From assembly GCF_000732615.1 (NCBI RefSeq), contig NZ_JPGL01000045.1, positions 1-64,000 on the forward strand: a DNA stretch of 64,000 nucleotides. Reading direction: 5' to 3'. A program made the position numbers and the translations under genes. This DNA is from Burkholderia paludis. Lineage in GTDB: Bacteria; Pseudomonadota; Gammaproteobacteria; Burkholderiales; Burkholderiaceae. Shown piece after piece: positions 27,131 through 37,300 of this stretch (within the stretch, counting starts at the first letter, position 1; each line of letters opens with the position of its first letter). Below the pieces are notes generated by a model, which was not told the DNA's origin, did not search any database, and saw only the letters and a list, made by a program, of their open reading frames with translations.

Positions 27131-27328
27131 CTATCGCGTCAATCCCATCAGCTTCGCGAGCGTCGGCCAGCGGTCGAGCGACTCGATGAACGCGCGGCGC
27201 GCCTGCTCGTCGACGTAACGCTCCGGATCGAGCGCGGGCAGGTGGCGCGCGAGGCCGATGACGTCGTTCGGTTGCGACAGGCGATCGTCGTCGCCTTCGC
27301 CGGGAAGGATTACTGTTCGTCGATCCAT
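27131..27328 (-). CDS. bcsR: BcsR-like small cellulose-biosynthesis protein
   Basis: A 65-residue protein, last gene of the bcs operon. Its C-terminal half (RRAFIESLDRWPTLAKLMGL) resembles E. coli BcsR (YhjR), which ends in a similar L-x-x-W-P-L-L-A helix. In E. coli BcsR forms a complex with BcsQ that stabilises and activates the synthase. The start lies inside the end of bcsG (19-nt overlap). Identification rests on the short motif plus context. Confidence 0.7.
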   Translation of the reverse strand: MDRRTVILPGEGDDDRLSQPNDVIGLARHLPALDPERYVDEQARRAFIESLDRWPTLAKLMGLTR

Positions 27329-28869
27329 ACGCCATCCGGAGTTTTCACCGCGTAACCCGCGGCCGTCTGTATCGTCACCGTGCCCTCGTTCTCGCCCACC
27401 ATCCGCGTGCGCGGCAGGTCGGCCGCGTACTGCGCGAGCGTCGCGCCCGGCTTGAACGGGCTGTTCGACACGAGGTTCGACATCAGCTGCGCGAGCGCGA
27501 GGAAGCTGGTGGGCTGCTCGATCACGGTCGTCGCGCCGTGGTTGCCGGCGAAGCCGACGAGCCGCACGCCCACCGGCCCGTGCACGATGCGCGGCGTCGG
27601 AATCTCGCGCAGGCCCGCAACCTGGTTCTTGTCGCCGCGCAACGCGGCGCCGTGCTCGGGTACGAACACGATCACCGCGCGGCGGCCCGATTGCGCGATC
27701 AGGTCGGCGAGGCGGTCGAAATCGCCCATCAGCTTCGTCGCGCGCTGCGGATACGAGTCGATGCTCGTCAGCGAGCTGCCGACGACCCGGTTGCCGTCGT
27801 GCAGGCTGATCGTGTTGTAGTACAACGCGACCGGGCCCGGCACCGACGCGCGCTGCGCGTACCAGCCCGCGAGCGTCGCGTAGTCGTCCTTGATCGGCGA
27901 ACCGTCGAACGCGTGCATCGCGACGGGCGCGGCCGCGTTCGAGATCATCGGCGCATCGGGCACGCCGAGGTTGTCGTGAATCACCTGCAGGAAGTTGTCG
28001 AAGTGGCCGTCGTGGTTCAGCAGCGACTGCACCGAGTAGCCGGCGCTCGCCAGTTGCGAGAACAGGTGGCACTGCGGCGGCGCGGGCTTGTACAGGTCGG
28101 CATGCGCCTCCTGCCCGCAGCTCGCGCGCAGCACGCGGATCGCGGCCGGGCCGCTGTAGCTCGCCGCCGTGCTGAAGTTCGTGAACAGGTAGTCGAAATG
28201 GCTCAGCATCGGGTGGTTGCGCACCTTCGCGGCGTCGAGGTCGTCCCACGACAGCGAGCAGACATGCAGCACGATCACGTCGAACTGCGCGGCCGGATCG
28301 TTGCCGAGATGGCCGAACGCGACCTGGCGCTGCGACTCCTGCGTGCGGAACGTCGCGAGCGCGGCGTTGTGGTCCTCGGGCTGGTCGGCGCGCGCGGCTC
28401 CCGCCGCGTTCGCCTGCTGCTGCGGCAGCGGCGCGACGACGCGCGCCATCAGCCCGTTGCCGGCCTGCCACAGCGGCATCGCGATCAGCACGGCCAGCAC
28501 GAAGGTCGCGACGCGCAGCCAGCGATTGACGATGAAGTACACGATCAGCGCGCCGGCCACCGTCAGCACCAGCACCGGCGGCAGCAGGCGCGGCAGCAGT
28601 TCCATCCAGTAGTCGAGGCGGAACGTGCTCACTTCGCGCGCGGCCTCGACGAGACGGGCGAGCGGCGGCGCATGCAGTTCGCGCGCGAGCAGCGGCACCG
28701 CGATCGCGAGCGCGACCAGTTGCCGGACGATGCGCCACGCGCGCTGCCGGATCGGCGCGCTCGCCGCGAGCGCCACCGCGAACGCGAGGTTCGCGAGCCA
28801 CCACGGCTGCAGGCGCCCGGTCGCGAACATCGCGAACTTCAGGATGAAATACAGATTCCAGAACGTCAT
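27310..28869 (-). CDS. bcsG: Cellulose phosphoethanolamine transferase BcsG
   Basis: A 519-residue inner-membrane enzyme that transfers phosphoethanolamine from phosphatidylethanolamine to cellulose. Five or so N-terminal helices (residues 1-140) precede a periplasmic alkaline-phosphatase-fold domain. Cys204 (LHVCSLSWDDL) and Ser239 (AASYSGPAAIRVLRASCGQ) are spaced exactly 35 residues apart, like the Cys243 ligand and Ser278 nucleophile I recall for E. coli BcsG. Later blocks include VIVFVPEHGAAL and GFAGNHGATT. Presence of bcsG predicts pEtN-cellulose rather than plain cellulose. Confidence 0.93.
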   Translation of the reverse strand: MTFWNLYFILKFAMFATGRLQPWWLANLAFAVALAASAPIRQRAWRIVRQLVALAIAVPLLARELHAPPLARLVEAAREVSTFRLDYWMELLPRLLPPVLVLTVAGALIVYFIVNRWLRVATFVLAVLIAMPLWQAGNGLMARVVAPLPQQQANAAGAARADQPEDHNAALATFRTQESQRQVAFGHLGNDPAAQFDVIVLHVCSLSWDDLDAAKVRNHPMLSHFDYLFTNFSTAASYSGPAAIRVLRASCGQEAHADLYKPAPPQCHLFSQLASAGYSVQSLLNHDGHFDNFLQVIHDNLGVPDAPMISNAAAPVAMHAFDGSPIKDDYATLAGWYAQRASVPGPVALYYNTISLHDGNRVVGSSLTSIDSYPQRATKLMGDFDRLADLIAQSGRRAVIVFVPEHGAALRGDKNQVAGLREIPTPRIVHGPVGVRLVGFAGNHGATTVIEQPTSFLALAQLMSNLVSNSPFKPGATLAQYAADLPRTRMVGENEGTVTIQTAAGYAVKTPDGVWIDEQ

Positions 28870-28896
28870 CTAAACCACTCCATGATGGGCGCCGCG

Positions 28897-31434
28897 TCAG
28901 TCGCGCGCCCGATCGAGTTTCGGCGCCAGCATGGCCCGCAGGCCGCGCGCCGCACCCTTCCACATCCGCACATAGCCGTCCACGCCGACGCGCAGCACCT
29001 CCTTCAGCCCGCCGAGCGGCGTATCGGCGCGCTCGCCCGCGTGCCAGTCGAGCCACGCATCCGCGCGGCCGAACGTGCACTGCACGAGCTGGCGCTCCTG
29101 TTCGAGCGTCAGCTCGTCGAAGCTCACGCCGACATGGGTCGGCGTCACGCGGCTCACGCGCACCGGGAACGGGAACGGCCGGTCGCCGCGCGTCACGCAC
29201 ACCGTCAGCGTGTCGCCGACCGCGAGCGTGAGCCCCGGCACCGCCTCGAGGCCGAGGCCGCCGGTCGAGTAGTCGCTCGTGAAGCACGCGGCCGTCGAGC
29301 CGTCGGCCAGCAGCAGCGTGGCCGGCACGCGCATCGCGATGCGGTGCGTGACGCGCACCTGCCGGGTTTCGCGTGCGACCGCCAGCGCCGCGCCGAGCAT
29401 CGCGAGGTTGTAGGCGGTCCAGCCGAGCGTGATCAGGATCGTCGACGCCTCGTCGCCCTGGTCGGCCACGAGCCGCCACACGCCGGCGACGATCGCCAGC
29501 ACGTTCAGCGCGAACAGCACGAGATACGGCTTCGACGTCGACCAGTCGACGTAGCCTTCGTCGATCTTGCCGCCCTTGTCGGTCACGTTGAACTTGCCGT
29601 GCTTCGGGCTGAAGAACGCGACGGTGGTCGGCAGCGCGATGTACCACGCGAGCACCGATTCATAGACCTCGGCCCAGAACGAGTGACGATAGCGCCCCTG
29701 CATCCGCGAGTTCGCGACGTTCGACAGCACCAGGTACGGAATCACGTAGCTCGCGAGTGCGAGCGCCGATGCGTTGATGAAGTACAGGTGGAAGAACAGG
29801 TACGCGAGCGGGATCGTCAGGAACACCAGCCGCGGAATCCCGTAGAAGAAATGCAGCATCGCGTTGCCGTAGCAGATCCGCTGGATGAGGCCGAGCCCGC
29901 GCCCGAGGAACGGGTTGTCGATGCGGAAGATCTGCGCCATCCCGCGCGCCCAGCGCGTGCGCTGCTTCACGTGGCCCGCGAGGCTCTCGGTCGCGAGGCC
30001 GGCCGCCTGCACGGTCGGCAGGTACGCGGACGTATAGCCGCGCCGGTGCAGCTTGAGCGCCGTGTGCGCGTCCTCGGTCACGGTCTCGACCGCGACGCCG
30101 CCCACCTCTTCCAGCGCACTGCGCTTGAGCACCGCGCACGAGCCGCAGAAGAACGTCGCGTTCCACAGGTCGTTGCCCGACTGCACGAGCCCGTAGAACA
30201 GGTTGCCCTCGTTCGGGATCTCGCGGAACGTGCCGAGGTTGCGCTCGAACGGATCGGGCGAGAAGAAATGGTGCGGCGTCTGCACGAGCGCGCACTTCGG
30301 GTCGCGCAGGAACACGCCCATCGTCGTCTGCAGGAACGAGCGCGTCGGCACGTGATCGCAGTCGAAGATCGCGATGTATTCGCCGTGCGTCTTCGGCAGC
30401 GCGCGGTTGATGTTGCCGGCCTTCGCGTGGCGGTTGTCGTCGCGCGTCAGGTAGTCGATGCCGGCCTCGGCCGCGAACGCCGCGAACTCGGGGCGGCGGC
30501 CGTCGTCGAGCAGGTAGACGCGCAGCTTCGCCGCCGGCCAGTCGATGCTCTGCGCGGCGAACACCGTCGGCTTCACGACCGACAGCGGCTCGTTGTAGGT
30601 CGGGATGTAGATGTCGACGCTCGGCCAGCTGTCGGGATCGTCCGGCAGCGGCACGACCGTCCGGTCGAGCGGCCACGCGGTCTGCACGAAGCCGAGCAGC
30701 AGGATCATCCACGTATAGGCTTCGGCGCCGTACAGCAGGTAGCCGGCGACGGCCTCGACCGGGCCGCGGAAATCGAGTGTCTGCGTGGTGCGCCACCAGA
30801 CGTAGCGCAGGGTGGCGAGCAGCGCGAGCGACGCGAGCGCGAGCGTGGGCAGATGGCCCGGCAAGCGGCGCAGCGCGAGCGCCAGGAGCGCGACGATCGC
30901 GAAGAACGCGAACTGCGCGCCGGGCATCAGCGGCGACATCCCGGCCGCGGCCCACAGCAGCGCACCGGCCGCGAGCAGCAACGGCGCGAGCCAGCGGCGC
31001 CGGCTGACGCCGTTCGCGCGGGCGTCGAGCCACCCGCCCCAGCGGGCCCACGGCAGGCGCGCGAGCATCGCGTCGAAGCGCCGGCCGGCGGCGCGCGCGA
31101 TGACGTAGACGGGCACGACGAGCGTGTCGAACCAGGCCAGCGGATCGCGTGCGGGGCGGCCATCGGCCGTGCGCGGCGCACGCACGATCGCGCGCCACAG
31201 CCATTCGCGCGGACTGAGCGGCTGCAGCACGCCCCAGTCGTGCGCGAGCCGCAGGAACGCGACGCGCACCCAGCGGCGCACGTAATCGGGACGGCCCGGC
31301 GGCGGCGCGTGGAACAGCAGGCGCACGAGCCAGTCGACCGTCGTACGCTGCGCCGGCAGCCCGATGCCGCGTGCGAACCAGTCGGCTGCCCGGCGGCCGG
31401 ACGCGCGCAGGCGCGACGCGACGCGCGCCTTCAT
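28897..31434 (-). CDS. bcsA: Cellulose synthase catalytic subunit BcsA (UDP-forming)
   Basis: An 845-residue processive GT2 synthase in the inner membrane. Catalytic motifs are all visible: DDG at 310-312, DCD at 358-360, TED at 453-455 and QRTRW at 491-495; FFCGS (428-432) lines the acceptor site. Membrane helices flank the GT core. The C-terminal PilZ domain has an intact c-di-GMP motif, RQVRVTHR (691-698) plus DYSTGG (721-726). The open frame extends much further upstream, but ATG 31434 forms an ATGA overlap with the bcsQ stop and begins the E. coli-type N-terminus. Confidence 0.96.
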   Translation of the reverse strand: MKARVASRLRASGRRAADWFARGIGLPAQRTTVDWLVRLLFHAPPPGRPDYVRRWVRVAFLRLAHDWGVLQPLSPREWLWRAIVRAPRTADGRPARDPLAWFDTLVVPVYVIARAAGRRFDAMLARLPWARWGGWLDARANGVSRRRWLAPLLLAAGALLWAAAGMSPLMPGAQFAFFAIVALLALALRRLPGHLPTLALASLALLATLRYVWWRTTQTLDFRGPVEAVAGYLLYGAEAYTWMILLLGFVQTAWPLDRTVVPLPDDPDSWPSVDIYIPTYNEPLSVVKPTVFAAQSIDWPAAKLRVYLLDDGRRPEFAAFAAEAGIDYLTRDDNRHAKAGNINRALPKTHGEYIAIFDCDHVPTRSFLQTTMGVFLRDPKCALVQTPHHFFSPDPFERNLGTFREIPNEGNLFYGLVQSGNDLWNATFFCGSCAVLKRSALEEVGGVAVETVTEDAHTALKLHRRGYTSAYLPTVQAAGLATESLAGHVKQRTRWARGMAQIFRIDNPFLGRGLGLIQRICYGNAMLHFFYGIPRLVFLTIPLAYLFFHLYFINASALALASYVIPYLVLSNVANSRMQGRYRHSFWAEVYESVLAWYIALPTTVAFFSPKHGKFNVTDKGGKIDEGYVDWSTSKPYLVLFALNVLAIVAGVWRLVADQGDEASTILITLGWTAYNLAMLGAALAVARETRQVRVTHRIAMRVPATLLLADGSTAACFTSDYSTGGLGLEAVPGLTLAVGDTLTVCVTRGDRPFPFPVRVSRVTPTHVGVSFDELTLEQERQLVQCTFGRADAWLDWHAGERADTPLGGLKEVLRVGVDGYVRMWKGAARGLRAMLAPKLDRARD

Positions 31435-32210
31435 CGCGCCGCTCCCCGGCGACCGGCCGCGGCCGCCGCCAGCCACGCGTCGACCCAGTTCGCGACGCCG
31501 TTCAGGTCGTGCGACGCCTGCGAGTACGGCGCGTCGTCGAAGATCCAGCTGCCGCGCGCGAGCGCCTCGGGCAACGCCGCGTCGACGTGGATCCGCTGCT
31601 CGAGCATCGACGCCGGCCCCGCGACCGCACGCAACATCGCGAGCGCGTCGCGCTGCATGTCGCGCGCCGGATTCAGCCGGTTCACGACGATCTGCAGTTC
31701 GCCGCCGCCGGCGCGCAGCGCGCCGAGCCGGGCGGCCGTCGTCGCGCAGGCGGCCGGTTCGGGCGGGACCACGACGAGCGTCAAGTCCGCCCGGCGGATC
31801 GCCTGCTCGGCCTGCGTCGACGGATAGCGGGCGGTGTCGACCAGCACGACGCCGTCGGCCGGCAACGCGATCTCGTCGAGCGCGTTCGACAGCCATGCCG
31901 GATCGGCCGCGAGCCGCGCATCGCATGCGGCCGCGCCGGCCGCATCGACCTGCCCGTACGGCACGAACAGCACGCCGTCGGCGTTACGCCACGTATGCGC
32001 ATGCCACGGCTCGACGCCGCCGAGCACGCTCTGCGCGAGGCCGTGTTCGGCCAGCGTATCGAGGCCGAGCGTCGCGCCCATCAGGTTCTGCGCATCGAAT
32101 TCGACCGCGACGACCGGACGGCCGCGGCGCGCAAGCAGCACCGCGAGCGCGGCCGCCAGCGTGGTGCGGCCGGCGCCGCCGGTCGTCGACGTAATGGCGA
32201 TCGTCTTCAT
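31431..32210 (-). CDS. bcsQ: BcsQ, MinD/ParA-like cellulose synthase accessory NTPase
   Basis: A 259-residue SIMIBI-class protein. It begins MKTIAITSTTGGAGRTTLAA. The P-loop is degenerate: Arg15 stands where MinD/ParA proteins have the essential Lys. E. coli BcsQ also lacks a canonical Lys there. Switch-like blocks follow (GVVLVDTARYP; LTLVVVPPEPAA). It should sit on the inner face of BcsA with BcsR. ATGA overlaps on both sides, with the BcsF-like gene and bcsA. Confidence 0.88.
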   Translation of the reverse strand: MKTIAITSTTGGAGRTTLAAALAVLLARRGRPVVAVEFDAQNLMGATLGLDTLAEHGLAQSVLGGVEPWHAHTWRNADGVLFVPYGQVDAAGAAACDARLAADPAWLSNALDEIALPADGVVLVDTARYPSTQAEQAIRRADLTLVVVPPEPAACATTAARLGALRAGGGELQIVVNRLNPARDMQRDALAMLRAVAGPASMLEQRIHVDAALPEALARGSWIFDDAPYSQASHDLNGVANWVDAWLAAAAAGRRGAAR

Positions 32211-32416
32211 CGCGCCGCCTTGCCGGCCGGCTCGGCGCCGGGCAGCAGCCGCCCGCGCAGCGCGACCGGCACGAGTTCGCACGGCACCGCGTTGCGCAGG
32301 TCGATCCCGCGCGGCGCACGAAAACCGCGGCCGATGCCGAGGTGCTGTGCGACGATCCACACGGGCACCGCGATCACGATGCCGGCCAGGAAACCGATGA
32401 CGAGTTCGGCGATCAT
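32207..32416 (-). CDS. bcsF: BcsF-like single-pass membrane peptide
   Basis: A 69-residue protein with one N-terminal membrane helix (MIAELVIGFLAGIVIAVPVW) and a basic cytoplasmic tail. Size, topology and place next to bcsE match E. coli BcsF (YhjT), which anchors BcsE to the membrane. Sequence similarity is weak, so the name rests on context. ATGA overlaps at both ends. Confidence 0.6.
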   Translation of the reverse strand: MIAELVIGFLAGIVIAVPVWIVAQHLGIGRGFRAPRGIDLRNAVPCELVPVALRGRLLPGAEPAGKAAR

Positions 32417-34317
32417 GCAACCCCCTGCTTGCGCAGCGGCATCGCGCTGCGGGTGGCGCCGCGCGTACGCGCGGCGGGAATGACGGGCGCCGATGCGTCG
32501 CCGGGCGCGTGCGTCGCACGGAGCGCCTCGAGCGCGACGATCGCATCGATGGCGTCGATCGCATCGCTCACCTCCGCCGCTTCGGCCGATGCCGCGTCGC
32601 GGCCGGCACGCACGGGCGGCGTGGCCGCGAACAGGTCGCTGTAGTCGGCGATCGGCGCGCGGCGGTTCTCGGCCTTCAGCGCCTCGAGTTCGGTGTCGAT
32701 ACTGCCCTTGCCGAGACACACGACGCGGTCGGACAGCGTGTCGACCGGCACGTCGAAGATGCGCGTGAGCGCGTCCTCGGCGTCGGCCGGCTCGCACGCG
32801 AACAGAAACACGTACAGGTGCCCGGCATCGGCCGTCACGACGTCGCCCGCGCGGCGCGGCCGGCAATGCCGGAGCGCGTCGACGTGCGACACGCCCGGCA
32901 GCAGCGCGATCTTCGCGAGCGTGTGCGGCAGCGCGAGCACCGCGCCGCGATCGAGCACCGCGCGCATCCGCTGGCAGAACGCGCCGACCGGCAGATAGCC
33001 GAGCACCGGATCGCCGAGTGCGGCCGCGAGCGCCGCGCGATAGTCGGCCGCGACGGGCCGCGCATAGAGCTGGCCGCGCAGCGCGTGCACGGCGGACTGG
33101 ATCCGCGCCACCGGCAGGTCGCGCGCGACGATGCGGCTCGCGCCGACGCTCAGCACCAGCATCTCGAACTGATGGCGCAGCACCTCGCCGCGCTCGACGA
33201 TCACGATCTTCAGCGCGCCGCCGCACTGCCGGCGCAGCGCGTGCACGCTCGCGCACAGCGCTTCGAGCTGCGCATGCGAGCGGAACACGAGCACCGCGGT
33301 CGCCGCCTGGGCATGCGCGCAGGCCGCGACGACGGCCGCGTTGTCGCTGACGATTTCCCAGCCTTCGGGCACGCGGTTCGCGCCGTCGAGCACCGCGCGG
33401 CAGGCGACGACGCGATCCTCGTCGCTCGCGAGCTTCATCCGTTGCGCGGGCTCGGTCGCATCGCCGTCGACGCTCGCCGACAGCCGGCCGTCCGGCGCGA
33501 AGCGCAGCGGCCGCACCTCGCCGGCCGCGAGCGTGTCGCCCGCGCGCCAGAAATCGACGATCCACAGCAGCTCGCCATGCGTGCGCTGCAACTGCGCGAC
33601 GCCCGAGCAGACGCCGTGGAAGCCGCTGCGCGGCGCGCGATCCGCGTCGCGCACGAGCGGCGCGTCGTCGGTGCGCGCTTCGTCGGCCGCACGGGTCGCT
33701 TCGGGATCGAGCAGCAGCACGAGCGCGATCCGGCGCGACCGGCACCAGTCGGCGAGTGCATGCGCCTCGTCGGCCAGCGCGCTCGGGTCGTCCCAGCTGA
33801 ACCAGCGCTGCGCGCCCTCGATGAAATACAGCGAACGCGCGCGAAAGCCGTAGCGCTGCATCGCACGCAAGCCGCCGGTGAGCCGCGCGAATGCGCCCGG
33901 CGCGGCGCGGCGCGATGCGGGATCGGCGGCCGCCTCGGCCGCCGGCGGCATCGCGAGCACGTTCAGGTTGCGCGGCCAGCCGGCCGGCTGGGCGCCGCCC
34001 GCGAAGCCGCGCGCCTGCATCTGCCCGGCCACGGCGGCCGCGTCTCGCGCCAGCACGACGGTCACGTTGCGCGTGCGCGCCTGCCGCACGCTTTCCCAGA
34101 CGAGCGCGTCGCACGCCGGCGTGCCGGCGGCCGCGTAGATCGCGTACAGGCCGCCGGCCTCCAGCTGCGTCCATGCGTCGGGCAGGCCGTCGATCGCCAG
34201 CCGGTTCGGCGCACCGGCGCGACCGCCGGCCGGCCCCGCGCGCAACAGCATGCGCAGGCGGCCCAGCAGGCCGGCGGGGCCGGACGCGGGACGGGTCGAA
34301 TCGATTTCAGTATTCAC
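32413..34317 (-). CDS. bcsE: BcsE, c-di-GMP-binding cellulose regulator
   Basis: A 634-residue cytoplasmic protein. The N-terminal region resembles a degenerate NTPase fold (GGLYAIYAAAGTPACDALVW). A central receiver-like part and a C-terminal GGDEF-like GIL domain follow; the GIL domain carries the c-di-GMP motif RAGD at 489-492, the RxGD I-site-like sequence of BcsE. The last 120 residues are Ala/Asp-rich. Start is GTG 34317, with AGGGG about nine bases upstream overlapping the bcsC stop. It should boost cellulose output at high c-di-GMP. Confidence 0.88.
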   Translation of the reverse strand: MNTEIDSTRPASGPAGLLGRLRMLLRAGPAGGRAGAPNRLAIDGLPDAWTQLEAGGLYAIYAAAGTPACDALVWESVRQARTRNVTVVLARDAAAVAGQMQARGFAGGAQPAGWPRNLNVLAMPPAAEAAADPASRRAAPGAFARLTGGLRAMQRYGFRARSLYFIEGAQRWFSWDDPSALADEAHALADWCRSRRIALVLLLDPEATRAADEARTDDAPLVRDADRAPRSGFHGVCSGVAQLQRTHGELLWIVDFWRAGDTLAAGEVRPLRFAPDGRLSASVDGDATEPAQRMKLASDEDRVVACRAVLDGANRVPEGWEIVSDNAAVVAACAHAQAATAVLVFRSHAQLEALCASVHALRRQCGGALKIVIVERGEVLRHQFEMLVLSVGASRIVARDLPVARIQSAVHALRGQLYARPVAADYRAALAAALGDPVLGYLPVGAFCQRMRAVLDRGAVLALPHTLAKIALLPGVSHVDALRHCRPRRAGDVVTADAGHLYVFLFACEPADAEDALTRIFDVPVDTLSDRVVCLGKGSIDTELEALKAENRRAPIADYSDLFAATPPVRAGRDAASAEAAEVSDAIDAIDAIVALEALRATHAPGDASAPVIPAARTRGATRSAMPLRKQGVA

Positions 34318-34326
34318 GACGTACCC

Positions 34327-37300
34327 CTAGTAATCCGAGTAGAGCCGCACCGGCGTCGGCGTGACGAGCCAGCTGCGTTGCGCGCGCGCGTCGAACGCAT
34401 AGCGCAGGTACACGAGCGCCGAACTCGGCGCGTAGTCGTGCGAACGGTCGACGTGCAGCTGTGCGCCGACGCTCAGGTGCGGATTCACGCGGTATTCGAC
34501 GATGCCGTTGACGCCGTACGAGAACGACACGCCGCCCGTCGAGCTGCCCGCGTACACGAACCCGGCCGCCACCTGCTCGGCCCGCAGGCTGGAGAACGTC
34601 GGGTAATACAGCGAATCCTTCTCGTAGCTGTTCGAGATCCCGCCCGTGACGGTGAAATCCCACGACAGTGCATCGTGCCGCCCCGCCCATTCGATCGGCA
34701 CGCCGAGCGACAGGTAGCGTTGCGGGCTGTAGTAGCCGCCCTGCCCGTACGTGTAGTAGCGCAGGTTCTGCGCGTAGTGCCACGCATTGCCGACCAGCCC
34801 GGTGCTGATCTTCATCGTCGCGCGCTCGTACACGGGCACCGTGAAGCCCGTGCGCAGCGTGACTTCCGCATTGCGTTCGACGTCGCGGCCGGACAGCACG
34901 CCCGCGCCGAGTTCCGCGAACAGGTTGGTGCGGCCGATGTCGACCGACGCGCGCAGGTTCACGCCGTCGCGCCGCACGCCGCCCCAGACCGCGCCCGTCC
35001 ACGGGTCGCGCATCCCCGCGTACGACAGCACGCTGCTCGTTTCCGGCCGCCGCGACGCGTTCACCGAGAAACTGGCCGGGCCCGCGTCGAAGCGGTAACG
35101 CACGCCGCCGACGAGGTAATGCACCGGGAAACCGAGCGGCGACGTGCCCAGATCGAAGCGCCACGCGTCCGACAGGTAGCCCGCGCCGAGCGCCACGCCC
35201 GTGGCCGTCTGGTGCAGCGACCCCGGCGGATTCGCGATCGCCGCGGCGCTCAGGGCGTTCAGCGCCCTGAGCGCCGCGTAGGTGCCGAACGTCCTGAGTG
35301 CGTACGCGTTCGGGTCGCTCGTGTCGAGCGTGCCCGGGTCCAGGCGCACGGTGTCGACCTGCGCGAACACATGCCCGTCGTAGCGGACCGGCATCTGCAC
35401 ATAGACCGGCACCTGCTGGGCGCGGTACGACGAGATGCCCTCGTCGCCCGACTTGTACGCGGGCGTCCAGCCGGTTTCGATCTCGGGATTGCGCCGCTGC
35501 TCGAGATCCGCGAACGCGGCCTGCGCGGGCGTCAGGCCGTCGCGGCCCGGGCTCACGCCCGCCGTGCGTTCCTGCGACCGCGACAGCCGGTACAGCGACG
35601 CCGCGTCGTCATAGCGGCCCCGGGCCTCGGCCACGCGCCCGGCCGCGACCGTCACGTCCGCCCGCGCCGGATACGCGGCCTGCAGCCGGTCAGTCACCTG
35701 CGCAGCTTCGTCCGGGCGACGCAGCGCGTTCAGGCGGCGGACGGCCGACAGCTGCGTGTCGACGTCGTCGTCCGGCGTACGCGCGAGCACCGCCTGCACG
35801 CGCGCCAGCGCGGCCGCGCGGTTGCCGTCGTCCTCGTCGATCCGTGCGAGCGCGAGCTGTGCATCGGCATCGTCCGGCGTACGCGCGACGACCGGCGCGA
35901 GCGCACTGCGCGCCGCATCGTAATGGCCTTGCGCGCGTTCGAGATCGGCCAGTTCGATCGTATAGCGCTTGTCCGCACGGCCGGCCGGGCTCGCCCGGTC
36001 GAGCCGCCGGCGCGCCTGCGCATAGTCCTGCTGCGCGATCGCATCGTCGGTCTGCCGCAACACGAGCCGCAGCGACTGATCCTCGAGCCTCGCCGTCTGG
36101 GCGGGCGTCAGCGACGCGTCGCGGCGCAGCGCGTCGAGCCACGCGGCGAGCGCGTCGTCGCGCCCCGCGCTGCCGAGCAGGTCGCCGTAGCGCAACCGCA
36201 CGTCCGCATCGGCTTCGCGCGGATGCGCGGCGATCCAGTCGTGCAGCAGCGCGAGACCGCGCTCGGGTTCGCCCGCGTCGATCCACTGCGCGCCGATCGC
36301 GGCGAGCATGTCGGGGTCGTCCGGCGCACTCGCCTGCGCATGCGCGAGCGACGCGGCCAATGCCGCGCGATCGCCGCGCCCGAGCGCACCGCGCGCGTCG
36401 GCCAGCGCGCCTTCCGCGTCGAGCTTGCGCGCGAGCGCGCGCATCCCGTCCGAACGCTGCGCGTCGGCAACGGGCGCGAGCGCGGCCTGCGCGCCGGCCA
36501 CGTCGTCGAGCGAGTTGCGGTACAGCGCGGTCGCATAGCGCATCTCGGGCGTATCGCCTTGCGCGAGCCCGTCGTCCATCACCGTGCGGCCGAGCTGCGG
36601 CAGCCCCATGTCGCGATAGAGCCGCGCAAGCGCGAAGCGCGTCCACGCCGCGTCCGGCGCCGCGCGCACGGCTGCTTCGTAGCGTTGCGCGGCCGGCCCG
36701 CGTTCGCCCTTGTCCGCGAGCGCGCGCGCCTGGTTCGCGAGCTGCTCGGCCCGCAGGCCGTCGAGCGCGCGGCGATCGTCGCGGCCCGTCACGCGGCCTT
36801 GCAGCGCGTCGAGCAGCGGCCCGATCCGGTCCGCGCGGCCGGTGTTTTCATACAGCGTGGCCGTGCCGCGCACGGCCGACAGGTTCGGCGAACGCGCGGC
36901 CAGCAACTCGCGCAGCAGCGGTTCCGCGCGCGCCCAGTCGCGCTGCGCGAGCAATGCGTCGGCGAGCTGCAGCTTCGCGTCCGGGTTGCCCGGCTGCATC
37001 GCGAGCGCGGCCCGCGCCGCCCGCTCGGCGTCCTGCGGGCGCCCCGCGGCGGCGGCGGCCCGGCCTTGCGCGAGCAGCCCCCAGAATTGCGCGGTGCGCG
37101 CGAGGCCCTGCCATTTGCCGCGCTGGTCGGTCGCGAGCGTCGCGGCCCGCGCGAACAATGCGCGCGCCTCGTCGTGCCGCCCTTCACGCAGGCGCAGCAG
37201 GCCGAGGCCGCCGACCGCGTCGGCGTCGTCGGCGCGCGCCCGCACGGCGCGCGCGAGCAGCGGATCGGCGGCGGCCAGGTCGCCGTGCGCGAGCGCCTGC

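Noticed and set aside
27538..31827. A 1429-codon plus-strand frame opposite bcsG and bcsA
   Set aside because: Same codon-position artefact; BcsA catalytic and PilZ motifs lie on the minus strand.
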